Below, in pieces: positions 20,102 through 30,566 of a stretch of 64,000 nucleotides of DNA (position 1 is the first letter of the stretch; the number at the start of each line of letters is the position of its first letter). The notes beneath the pieces are model-generated. The model did not search any database and was not told where the DNA came from. It saw only the letters and a list, made by a program, of their open reading frames with translations. The stretch covers positions 570,402 to 634,401 of the forward strand of contig NW_003314352.1 of assembly GCF_000143415.4 (NCBI RefSeq), read 5' to 3'. The stretch is from Selaginella moellendorffii. Lineage: Eukaryota; Streptophyta; Lycopodiopsida; Selaginellales; Selaginellaceae. The translations under genes and the position numbers were made by a program.

Positions 20102-23100
20102 ATGAGAATTTCCAGGATTGCCTTGGTCGTCGTCGCGATAATCTCCGGCCTTGATCCTGGATCCGCGCAGTCGAGCGGCGCCGAATCGGACAGGGAATCG
20201 CTACGAATCTTTCTCCAAGGCGCGCTTCCAGCGCAACCGGCATTCAATCTCTCCGGCTCGCCCTGCCGCTGGCCGGGCGTCAGCTGCTCGGACACGGATA
20301 GCCGGGTCACTCGCATCGATTGGCAGGGCTGGGAGTTGCGAGGATCCATCCCACAGGACTCCATTGGCAGGCTCGATTCGCTGCTCTACCTCAATCTCTA
20401 CAACAACTCCATCTCGGGCACTCTCCCGCCGGATCTATGGGACCTCCCGCAGCTCCAGTACCTCAACCTCTCCAGGAACCTCCTCCAGGGATCCATGTCC
20501 ATCGCGCTGGGTCGGCCATCGGGGCTCTTCTTCCTGGATCTCTCGCAAAACCATCTTGCCGGCCAGATTCCTCCCAGCATTGGGCTGCTCAAGAGCTTGG
20601 TGATGTTGAATCTCAGCCGGAACGACTTCCAGGATCTGGTCCCAGGTGCCATCTTCGGCTGCTCGTTCCTGCGGACGCTCGACCTCTCCTACAACAGGAT
20701 CTCGGGGGTCTTCCCGTCGGGGCTCTCGCATTTGGTCCAGCTCCAGGCTCTCTACCTCAACAACAACATGCTGAGTGGAATGGTGCCGCCGGAGACGAGC
20801 CGGCTACACTACCTCGCGGTGCTGGATCTCTCCGAGAACCACTTCACGGGGCCTTTTCCCCGAGTGGACGGGCTCAGGAAGCTGGAGGTTCTCAACATCT
20901 CGGGGAACTTTTTGGGTGGGACGATTCCAACGGGCACTTTCCGCATCCCCGGATTGAGGAAGTTCTCGGCCAGGAGCAACTTTTTCGTGGGGAGTTTACC
21001 AACACCGTCGCTCATGCACAGCACCTTGAGCTACATCGATCTGGGGCAGAACAACTTGTCAGGAAATGTTTCTGTGGGGATCTGGAGTATGAACTCGGTA
21101 GAAACTCTGCGGCTGGACGGAAACAGCTTGTCTGGGCTTTTGCCATCGCAGGTCGGTGCTGCATTGAAGGAGCTCGACCTCAAAAACAACGAGTTCAGCG
21201 GCCCCGTTTCTTCCGACTTGGGAGCGTTCCAAAGTCTTGCGTACTTGGACTTGTCAACAAACAGGCTGAGTGGGCCTCTACCGGAGAAGTTGACCGGGTT
21301 CCCGTCCTTGGTCCATCTCGGGCTGGACAACAATCCGTTTGTGGAGAGCAGGTTCCCAAAGCTTCAAGAACTCAAAAAGCTCGAGTACTTGAATCTTTCC
21401 GCGACTCAGCTCACCGGAGGCATTCCCGAAGAGATTGGCAATCTCCAGACGTTGAAGCAGCTGGACCTCTCGCACAACGAGCTCAACGGAACGCTTCCCG
21501 AAAGTCTGGGAAGCCTGGTGGGATTGACTTCGCTGGACATGTCGTACAATCAACTCAATGGCTCCATTCCCAACTCCATGGCCAGGTTGACACAGCTACA
21601 GCACTTGAACTTTTCGTACAATGATCTCAGTGGAGATGTTCCCGGCTGGCCCTTCATGCTCCCTTCAGGCTTACTGGGGAACAAGGTACTACTTGCCAAC
21701 TTTCCTCTCTGATAATTTCTTTCGTTCTTTTCTCCGTAGCCCCAAAAGCTGATCTCTTTTTCTATGACAGGGACTGTGTGGGCGTGTGCTGAATGTGCCT
21801 TGCCCGCGAGAAATAGTACCGTCGTCGGGCCACAGTCCATCAGACAACAGCGAGCACAACATCCGGGACTCACCACACAGGAGGCATTTGCGAGTCGCAG
21901 TCATAGTCGGCATTGTCACGGGATCAGCAGCTGCAATCCTCTGCGTCGTGGCCGGACTCTGCTACTGCCGGGGCAGCGTCAAAGTTTTCAACAAGAAGCA
22001 AGAGCCAACAAAGGAGGAGCGCTTCATCTCCATGTCGGGCCCCTTCTCGTCCGAGATGGATCCATCAGTGTGGGCGGCGGGGGTCCGGGATCCACACACC
22101 ATTCCAGTGGTGATGTTTGAGAAGCCGCTACTCAACCTCACATTCTCGGATCTCGTCCAGGCCACCGCCAACTTTAGCAAGGACGCGCAAGTCCCCGACG
22201 GCGGCTGTGGCCCGGTCTTCCAAGGCGTCCTCCCAGGTGGAATCCACGTTGCGGTGAAGATCCTCGGCGAGGGGATACCATCCGAGGACGTGGCATCCGC
22301 TTGTGCACAGCTAGCAGCCATCGGCCGGCTCAAGCATCCCAACGTGGTACCGCTGCTGGGCTACTGCATGGTCGGGGTGGAGAGGCTGCTGGTTTACGAC
22401 TACGTCCAGGACGGGGGCGACCTGTATGGCCGGCTCCACGAGCTGCCCGAGGGTATGCCCAACACCGAGGACTGGTCAACGGACACTTGGGAGCACGGGC
22501 AGGAGGGGACTACTAACGCGGCGGTGCTGGCCGTGCTGCCGTGGTCGGTCCGCCACCGCGTCGCGCTGTGTACCGCCCGGGCTCTGGCGTTCTTGCACCA
22601 CGGCTGCAGCCCCCCGGTGGTGCATGGCGACGTGAAGGCGAGCAACGTGCTTCTGGACGCAGAGTGTGAGGCTCGGCTGGCCGGGACTGGGCTGGCGCAG
22701 CTCGTGGAGATTGGGACCGGAGAGGCCGGCTACGTGCCGCCGGAGTTTGGCAGCAGCAGCTCCAATGCCGGAAACAACAACAGCAACAGCAACTCCGGCT
22801 CCTCCCGCGAGATGTCGCCGAAGGCCGACGTTTACTCGTTCGGGGTGGTGCTCCTGGAGCTTGTGACGGGTAAGAGGCCCGTCGGGGACGACTACCCGGG
22901 AGGCCACGGCAACCAAGGCGGGGTTGTGCAGTGGACGAGGTGGCTGGTCAAAGAGAAGCGGGGTTTCAAGGCTCTGGACGTGAGGGTGATGCAAGGGGAC
23001 GAGGACATGACCGAGATGCTCGAGGCTTTGAGAGTGGCCTACTTGTGCACGGCGGAGACTCCCAGCAAGAGACCCACAATGCAACAGGTTGTGGGGCTGC

Positions 23101-23159
23101 TCAAGGACTTGCGGCCATCGACCTCGATCTCCGGAGAGCTGGTTGGAGGGTCCTTCTGA
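20102..23159 (+). CDS. LRR receptor-like pseudokinase (At2g24230-like)
   Basis: Two exons, 20102-21685 and 21771-23159, with an 85-nt intron, give 990 residues. There is a signal peptide (ISRIALVVVAIISGL), a cap CRWPGVSC, about 18 LRRs, a membrane helix (VAVIVGIVTGSAAAILCVVAG) and a kinase fold. The kinase opens with VMFEKPLLNLTFSDLVQATANF, very like Arabidopsis At2g24230. The ATP-anchoring Lys is kept (VAVK, about 691). HRD is HGD (813-815), and DFG is GTG (833-835), so the Mg-binding Asp is missing. The Gly loop is GGCGPVFQG. It should therefore be catalytically weak or dead and act by binding partners at the plasma membrane. An Asn/Ser-rich insert (SSSSNAGNNNSNSNSGSS) sits in the activation segment. 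The rest of the fold and the long open frame are intact, so it is not a decayed gene. Confidence 0.93.
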
Positions 23160-24065
23160 TCCACGTACAGGTGCTTTTGGCGGTTCTTGCTGAGGTCAGC
23201 TAGCTTTGTTTTCTTCTCGTTTTGCTATTTGTTTTGATCCCGTGCGTCCTGTTACAGGAGATCCGGATCGATAGCAACAAAAACAAATGACACTACTGAA
23301 ACCCAACAGTGATCTCTCTAGAACAGGAGATGATTCCTCTCCGCGGAAACTCTTAACTGGCAGCTAAGGTAGCAGTAAAATATGATTTGTTCTTCGCGAG
23401 TCCTCTATCTATTCCCAGTGGATCGCACGTCAGTACAAAAGAATGCGCTCCTTCCGAATTCGTGTCCCCAACAAAATCCAATTGTTGCTTAAACTTCCAT
23501 CTTCGAAACGACGAAATCGAAAGAGAACTTCTCAAACGCGGCCCCACGCGTTGGGCCGTCCCGCTGCACGAAGCCTGCACGTCACAGGTTATTCCGCTCG
23601 CTCTCCGGCATATTCCGACAAAATCTGACGGCATATCCGTGGGATGCCGCACATTCCGCTTGCCGGCTCACGGCCGTCAATGAAAATGACCTAATAAAAC
23701 AGGGCGCGTTCCAATGCAGCGTGGAAGGAAGAAGTTTAGCCGCGTGATTGTTTTTTGTGAAATCGTCAAATCCACTCCCTCTTGCACGGGTAATTCCCTT
23801 CTTATAGCTGTGATCGCGATATAGAGCCCACAGCAGTAGAAAGACCCCACGAATTTTTCCACATCCCAGCGATCTAGAAATCCATGGTGGCGCAAAAATG
23901 ACTTAGTCCCTCCCGCACTGTGGCGACGCCGCTAAAGTCGCTGCATCCATGCCAATTCTTCTCTCCTCGCGTTTCTCAGCACGAATCGGTCGCAGGTTTT
24001 AGCTGGTCCTTCTTAGTCCTCTCTAGGCCATCAGCACTTCATAAGCACCAGCATCATCGATCAAA
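23160..24065. other. Intergenic, no gene seen
   Basis: Only short shadow frames are present. The last 150 bases before 24066 are probably the 5' untranslated region of the CSLD gene. Confidence 0.45.
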
Positions 24066-27000
24066 ATGGCCTCTTCGCAGCAGCAGCAGCAGCAGCAGAG
24101 CACTCGCACAAATAGCTTCCGCAATCCCGCGGCCGCTCCAAACAGCACAGGTCCTCAGCTTCGATCCTCCAGCGGCCGCTACCGGTATGCTTCACGCGAC
24201 GAGAGCGAGATGTCCGATATCATGTCCACCGCCGACTTCCCCGTGAGCGGGGAGTTCCTGAATCCTTACACGGTGCACATACCCCCGACGCCGGACAACC
24301 AGCCTATGAACTTCTCGGGCCCGACAGCACCGCAGCAAGCGTCCCAGCAGTTCGTCTCAAGCGCCATCTTCACCGGAGGATACAACGCCATCACCCGCGG
24401 CCACATCATGGAGAAGCACCCCGAGCACGGCCAGCAGCTCCTCACCGGGCCTTCCACCTGCGGCGTCCGGGGCTGCGACCAGCTCGCAATGAGGGACGAG
24501 CAAGGCAACGAGATCCATCCCTGCGAGTGCGGCTTTAGCATCTGTAAGGAGTGCTTCATCGACGCCGTCTCCAACGGTGGAATCTGTCCCGGCTGCAAGG
24601 AGGTGTACAAGGAGGAGGAGGAGGAGGATGACGAGCGGGAGACGGAGTCCAAGACCAAAGCTCTCACTCCCACTTCTGGCGCCTCTGCCGCCACCACCAC
24701 GGCCACTGCCAAGGCCGATCCCCGGAGGCTTGGATCCCGGAAGAACACCATGATCGTGAAGCAGTCGGAGTTTGACCACGCCCAGTGGCTCTTCGAGACC
24801 AAAGGTACCTATGGATATGGAAACGCTCACTGGCCACCCAACGATTATAACTTCGGCCCGGATGCCGATCCACCTGCCTTTAACGAGCGGTCCAAGCGCC
24901 CCCTGGCCAGGAAATCTAGCATCCCAGCCGCCATCATCAGCCCATACAGGTACTTTGCTCGATCCGCAAACTTTGTCTTTTGTCTGCTAACATTTTTTTT
25001 TTCTGGACTCCAGGTTCTTAGTGCTCTTCCGGATGGTTGTCCTGGTCCTGTTCCTCATGTGGCGAGTGACGAATCCAAACCGTGACGCAGTGTGGCTGTG
25101 GGGTATGTCCGTCGCCTGTGAGATCTGGTTTGCCTTCTCGTGGCTGCTCGATCAGCTGCCAAAGCTAGTTCCGGTTAACCGGCACACGGACTTGGAGGCG
25201 CTCAAAGAAAGGTTTGAGAAGCCGGGTCCGAACAATCCCAAGGGACGGTCTGATCTTCCAGGCGTGGACCTGTTCGTCTCTACTGCTGATCCCGAGAAGG
25301 AGCCACCACTCGTCACTGCCAACACTATCCTGTCCATTCTAGCCGCAGAATACCCCGTCGAGAAGACCGCCTGCTATCTTTCTGACGATGGAGGAGCACT
25401 GTTAACCTTCGAGGCACTAGCCGAGGCCGCCAGTTTTGCTCAGACCTGGGTCCCCTTCTGCCGCAAGCACGTGATCGAGCCTCGCAATCCCGAGACGTAT
25501 TTCGCGCTGAGAGGCGATCCAACCAAGAACAAGTCGCGTCCTGATTTCGTAAAGGACAGGAGACGAGTGAAGCGTGAGTACGACGAGTTCAAAGTCAGGA
25601 TCAACGGCCTACCTGAGGCGATCCGGCGGAGGTCCGATGCCTACAATGCGCACGAGGAGATCAAAGCCAAGCGAGCACAGATCGAGAGCGGCAGAGACGT
25701 GACAGAGCCTCTCAACATCCCAAAAGCGACCTGGATGTCCGATGGCACACACTGGCCAGGAACTTGGACGGTGACGTCGTCGGAGCATGGTCGAGGTGAT
25801 CACGCTGGTATCATCCAAGTAAGTTTTTTCGCCACCTTTTGTTTTTCCTTGAAAAGTTGGCTGACTCGATCTGTGGCTGTTCCCAGGTGATGCTGGCTCC
25901 TCCAAGCAGTGACCCAATCCTCGGCACCCCCGATACTTCTACCATCATCGACACCACCGGCATCGACACCCGCCTTCCAATGCTGGTCTACGTCTCTCGA
26001 GAGAAGCGCCCCGGCTACGACCACAACAAGAAAGCCGGAGCCATGAACGCGCTCGTCCGGGCCAGCGCCATCATGTCCAACGGAGCCTTCATCCTCAACC
26101 TCGACTGCGACCACTACATCTACAACGCGCTCGCTATCCGTGAGGCGATGTGCTTCATGATGGACCGCACCGGCGACCAGATCTGCTACGTCCAGTTCCC
26201 CCAGCGGTTCGAGGGGATCGACCCCAACGACCGCTACGCCAACCACAACTCCGTCTTCTTCGACGTCAACATGCGAGCTCTGGACGGAATCCAGGGCCCC
26301 GTCTACGTTGGCACCGGCTGCTGCTTCCGGAGAACCGCCCTCTACGGCTTCGACCCCCCAAGAGTGAAAGACCGAGGCTGCTGCGGCGGAGGAAGGAAGA
26401 AAACATCCAAGACCAAGAGCATCGAGGACGACGACGTCGAGCTCCAGCTCTTGCCAAAGCGGTTCGGCAACTCGGCCGGTTTCGCTGCTTCCGTCCCTGT
26501 TGCCGAGTTCCAAGGCCGGCCTCTAGCAGAGCAGGGTGCGAAGAACGGTCGACCACCTGGAGCTCTTCTCGCCCCCCGCGAGCCTCTCGATGCCACCACG
26601 GTCGCGGAGGCCATTCACGTTATCTCGTGCTTCTACGAGGGGAAGACCGAGTGGGGGCAGCGAGTCGGATGGATCTACGGCTCGGTCACCGAGGACGTGG
26701 TCACCGGCTTCCGGATGCACAACCGCGGGTGGAGGTCGATCTACTGCGTCACCAAAGTCGACGCCTTCCACGGCACAGCTCCCATCAACCTCACCGATCG
26801 TCTCCACCAGGTCCTCCGCTGGGCCACCGGCTCGGTCGAGATTTTCTTCTCCAGGAACAACGCTCTCTTCGCCAACACCCGGCTTAAGTTCCTCCAGAGG
26901 ATCGCCTACCTCAACGTTGGCGTCTATCCCTTCACCTCGATCTTCCTCGTCGTCTACTGCTTCCTCCCAGCGCTGTCGCTCTTCACAGGAGAGTTCATCG

Positions 27001-27587
27001 TCCAGACGCTGAGCACCACCTTCCTGGTCTACCTCTTCGTCATCACGCTCACGCTGTGCCTGCTAGCGGTGCTCGAGATCCGGTGGTCGGGTATCACCCT
27101 GGACGAATGGTGGCGGAACGAGCAGTTCTGGCTGATCGGCGGAACCAGCGCTCACCTCGTGGCGGTCCTCCAGGGGCTGCTCAAGGTGGTCGCAGGCATT
27201 GATATCTCCTTCACGCTCACGTCCAAGGCCGCTGGAGACGAGCAGGACGTGTATGCCGACCTCTACATCGTCAAGTGGTCGGCGCTCATGATCCCGCCCA
27301 TCACGATCATGCTCACCAATCTCATCGCCATCGCCGTGGCGGTGTCGCGTGAGATCTACTCCGAGGTCCCGCGCTGGAGCCAGCTCCTGGGCGGGGTGTT
27401 CTTCAGCTTCTGGGTGCTGTGCCATCTCTATCCCTTCGCCAAGGGCCTGATGGGCCGCAAGGGCAGGGCTCCCACGATCGTCTTCGTCTGGGCGGGGCTC
27501 CTGGCTATCATAATCTCGCTGCTGTGGGTGTCGCTGAGGAACCCTAGCGGCGCCAACAACATTGGAGGGGGATTCCAGTTCCCATAG
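24066..27587 (+). CDS. CSLD: Cellulose synthase-like D protein
   Basis: Three exons, 24066-24949, 25014-25818 and 25887-27587, encode about 1129 residues. The N-terminus is Gln/Ser-rich. A cysteine-rich RING-like region follows (about 132-177: CGVRGC, CECG, CKEC, CPGC). The catalytic core has DDGG (419-420), DCD (636-638), TED (Asp 833) and QVLRW (871-875), the D,D,D,QxxRW set of processive GT2 glycosyltransferases. Two membrane helices lie before the catalytic loop and about six after it (for example [32 protein letters not shown]). CSLD proteins make beta-1,4-glucan- or mannan-type wall polymer, notably in tip-growing cells such as root hairs and rhizoids. The length, intron count and [14 protein letters not shown] match the CSLD clade rather than CESA. 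It appears fully functional. Confidence 0.96.
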
Positions 27588-27794
27588 CCATACCCGAGAC
27601 AATGCAGCTCCATTCTTCGCCCAGTTGCCGCCGCGGCTGCTCCACGGAGCATTGTAGATCGAGAGAGAAGGACTGGATCGATTCGGGGCGATCGATCGAT
27701 CGATTTTTTGGACGCCAATGCGCGCCGCGAAAGAAAAAAAAAAAACTTTGTGAATAAAGGAACCCTAAATCCAAAATGGGTTGAGGTCGAAGAG

Positions 27795-27804
27795 TTAGGG
27801 TTTT
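27795..27804. promoter_or_regulatory. Telo-box upstream of LSM4
   Basis: TTAGGGTTTT lies about 45 bp before the LSM4 start codon. Another copy, TTAGGGTTTTTTT, lies in the first intron near 27889. A regulatory role is inferred from the motif only. Confidence 0.4.
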
Positions 27805-27845
27805 CCGGAGCGCAGAGCTAGGCGGGAGAACGCACGCGGCGAGAG

Positions 27846-28595
27846 ATGGTATGTTTTCCTTGTGCTGATCGATCGATCGCGCGTTTCTTAGGGTTTTTTT
27901 CGCGCAGCTTCCGCTTTCGCTGCTCAAGACAGCGCATGGGCACCCAATGGTGAGTGATGTTCTTCGTTTCCTTCTTTGTCTGAAAATTCGCTTGGGTAGC
28001 TAGTGGAGCTCAAGAATGGAGAGACTTACAATGGGCATTTGGTGAGCTGCGATAGCTGGATGAACATCCATCTACGAGAAGTTATTTGCACTTCCAAGGC
28101 GAGTGATGTTTTCTCCTTCCTTTCTTTTCTCATCCTTCTTCTCTCCAGGATGGAGACCGGTTTTGGAGAATGCCCGAGTGCTACATCAGGGGCAACACCA
28201 TCAAGTATCTTCGTGTTCCAGACGAGGTGAGCGATTTCCATTCGCGTTACTGCCGAGCTTGTTTGTGAGGGAGAGATCCTCACTCACTTCGTTTGAACCA
28301 GGTGATTGACAAGGTCCAAGAAGAAACCAAGCGCTCTGGTAAATCTTCCTCTTCTCCTGGTTCTAGTTTTCTCACAGATCTGGCTTTACAGATAGAAAGC
28401 CCCCGAGCGTCGGGCGTGGCCGCGGAAGAGGGGAGGTTGTAGGACGAGGCAGGGGGCGAGGGCCGCAAGAAGGAGGCCGAGGAGGCCGTGGAGCTCCAAG
28501 AGGAGGCCGAGGTACCAAGTTTGTCTCTGCGAATAAGAACCTTTTTTCACTTCGTTCTTTGCTTTGTTTTTGTAGGTGGTCGGGGTCGTGGCTGA
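27846..28595 (+). CDS. LSM4: U6 snRNA-associated Sm-like protein LSM4
   Basis: Seven exons: 27846-27848 (only the ATG), 27908-27949, 28000-28098, 28149-28226, 28302-28338, 28392-28511 and 28576-28595, giving 132 residues. The protein reads [29 protein letters not shown], then [14 protein letters not shown] and [20 protein letters not shown], which are the Sm1 and Sm2 motifs of LSM4. The C-terminus is an RG-rich tail. LSM4 is a subunit of the LSM2-8 ring on U6 snRNA in the nucleus and of the LSM1-7 decay complex in the cytoplasm. The third intron starts with GC rather than GT (AAG|GCGAGT), yet the join is required by protein conservation. A start codon alone in exon 1 is unusual but clear. Confidence 0.95.
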
Positions 28596-28739
28596 TGATT
28601 CACATACGTCGCAAAGATCTGGGAAAAGAGAGACTTGTGCATGAAAGTTTTGTAGAGCTCCTCTAAGATTTGAAGATTTGAGAGCTACTATTTTCAGTGT
28701 ATCACCATATCAATTTTATTGGCATCTACAAAACTTTGA

Positions 28740-30219
28740 TCATACTTCAAAGTGATAGTCTTCCAGCCAGATAAGCACTTCGTTTCTCTGCAATGAACAA
28801 GCAGAAAAAATATGAGATTTCCAAGTGATAAATCTTACTCTTAAGAAAGCTGGAGTGCTATCGGGATCGTTGTAGCGAGCAAGCAAGTAGCCATCCGCAG
28901 GCTTAAGATCATCTCTGCAAAGACTGTCTCTCAAGAGCTTTTGCTTTTCCATGACGAGTTCTTCGGTGACTGCGCCGCTAAACTTGATCGCAGCAGCGTA
29001 GACTCTGCTCACTTCACGTAGAGTTAGCTCACTGGAGTTTGGAGGAGGCAATCTAGAACAATTTAAAGATCAGTAATGCTTTACTTGGTTCTACTTACTT
29101 CGGGAGCTCGCAATTCAACGGCAAGACAATCTGGATCACGTCGCTGCAATCCTGGCTCTGCCTCGCTGTAAAAACTGGTGTGGTCATTTTCATCTTCTCC
29201 TCGCGTTGGTTCTTTCCAAAGATGTACCTGTTCTCGCGACGTGAAGCGCTTAACTTGCTTAGAATAATAATTTACCCGGCAACGCTGTTGAAACCGCTTG
29301 AGCTAGCCAGTCCATCAGTCGTGGTTTCGACTACTAGAAATGCGTCATACTTCCGAATCTACATTTGTTTTTCAGCAGTCAGTATTAGAAAAAAAAAGGG
29401 GGAAAAGAACAGAACCTCGTAATACTTGGTTCTCTTCAAAGCCGTGTATTTTGGAGTTTCCAAGCCGGGTGTTTTGAAAGGTCGCATCTATTACAAAAAA
29501 TCATAAAAGAATCGTCATAGAATAGAGAGCTTGCCTGCTTCAACACGTCCATGACGGCCTCAAACGAGAAATAGTCATTGTTGTCTACAGAATCCCAGTA
29601 GTCCTGTTCTACAACGAGATGAAGTGCCTGTGAAACGAAAAAGCTCGAAGTTACCACATGGCTGCGAAATCTTCCAGTGCTCAAGTTGACTCCCATGACC
29701 GAAACTCCTGTAATCAGCAGCACTGGCTTCCATGGCAACAGTTTGAAGGTCATGTTCATTGTCCATCGTGTCGTGATCTCGTCCTGTTTTGTCTGTGGAA
29801 AATCGAGAATACAGCAGCCGAGTCAAGCCTAGAAAACAATGGCCTCGTCAAACCTTCTTGGCCTCGTGAAGGATAAATTCGACGTTGAAAACCACGCGGA
29901 GGAGCTGGAGGTTGAAAAGGTACCCGCTCAGAGTGTCATACTTGGTGATGGGATCTCTAAACTCCACTCGCTCCTCGTAGCGGGTCCTGTCGATTCCCTG
30001 GTCGTCAAACAGGTGTGGCAAATCCTTCTCCAGGAACCCGACCAAACTTTCCGCATCAGTAGCAACAGGAGTGGCAGTAGCAGAGACTCGCCTAGACAAG
30101 CGGGGCACCGATACTCTGCTGTGGAACTTGGACGGCTTCGCTCCAGGCAGCTTGGGAAACTTACAGCAGCTACGACCACCAGAGGCAAAAAACTGTGAGG
30201 GAAGAAGTCCCGTCGCCAT
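28740..30219 (-). CDS. Chloroplast DUF2358/SOUL heme-binding family protein (At5g20140-like)
   Basis: Eight exons on the minus strand: 30219-29854, 29792-29655, 29603-29535, 29487-29416, 29358-29276, 29227-29099, 29052-28839 and 28787-28740, giving 372 residues. ATG 30219 is chosen because the longer frame begins with TTG. Ser/Arg-rich N-terminus looks like a chloroplast transit peptide. A DUF2358 domain follows (LFDDQGIDRTRYEERVEF, FKLLPWKPVLLITG), then a SOUL domain (LETPKYTALKRTKYYEIRKY, KMKMTTPVFT, and the end RRNEVLIWLEDYHFEV). This two-domain order matches Arabidopsis At5g20140. SOUL proteins bind heme or related tetrapyrroles. The third intron is 47 nt and starts GC (CAG|GCAAGC). The intron at 29654-29604 is a multiple of three with no stop, so it could escape notice if read through. 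Confidence 0.9.
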
Positions 30220-30566
30220 AGCCACCTTTAAGCTGAAGTTAGCATTTGATGAAAGAAAAAATTTATGTAGACCTCTCAATCTTCAATCTTGGCCATATGA
30301 GAGACACCTTGCAGAAAACTACATGTTACTGAAAACTCCAAAGCCTGCATTTAGCATTTAAAAGACGTCAGAGGAAAATTCTGAGAATGAAAGTTCTACG
30401 AACCTCTTTCCTCGTTTTGCTCTTCATTCACTTTGAATCCATGTAGAAACTACATCGTACGCAGTTCCTGGAAAACAATTCTTTGTCAGCAAGATAAAGG
30501 ACCATATTCTGACGAACCTGTTTGCCTCGTTCACGATCCAATTCTCTTTCGTGATATTGCCATGAA
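30220..30566. other. Short intergenic spacer
   Basis: No gene is seen. It lies between two minus-strand genes and probably holds the promoter of the SOUL-domain gene and the 3' end of the PPR transcript. Confidence 0.45.
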
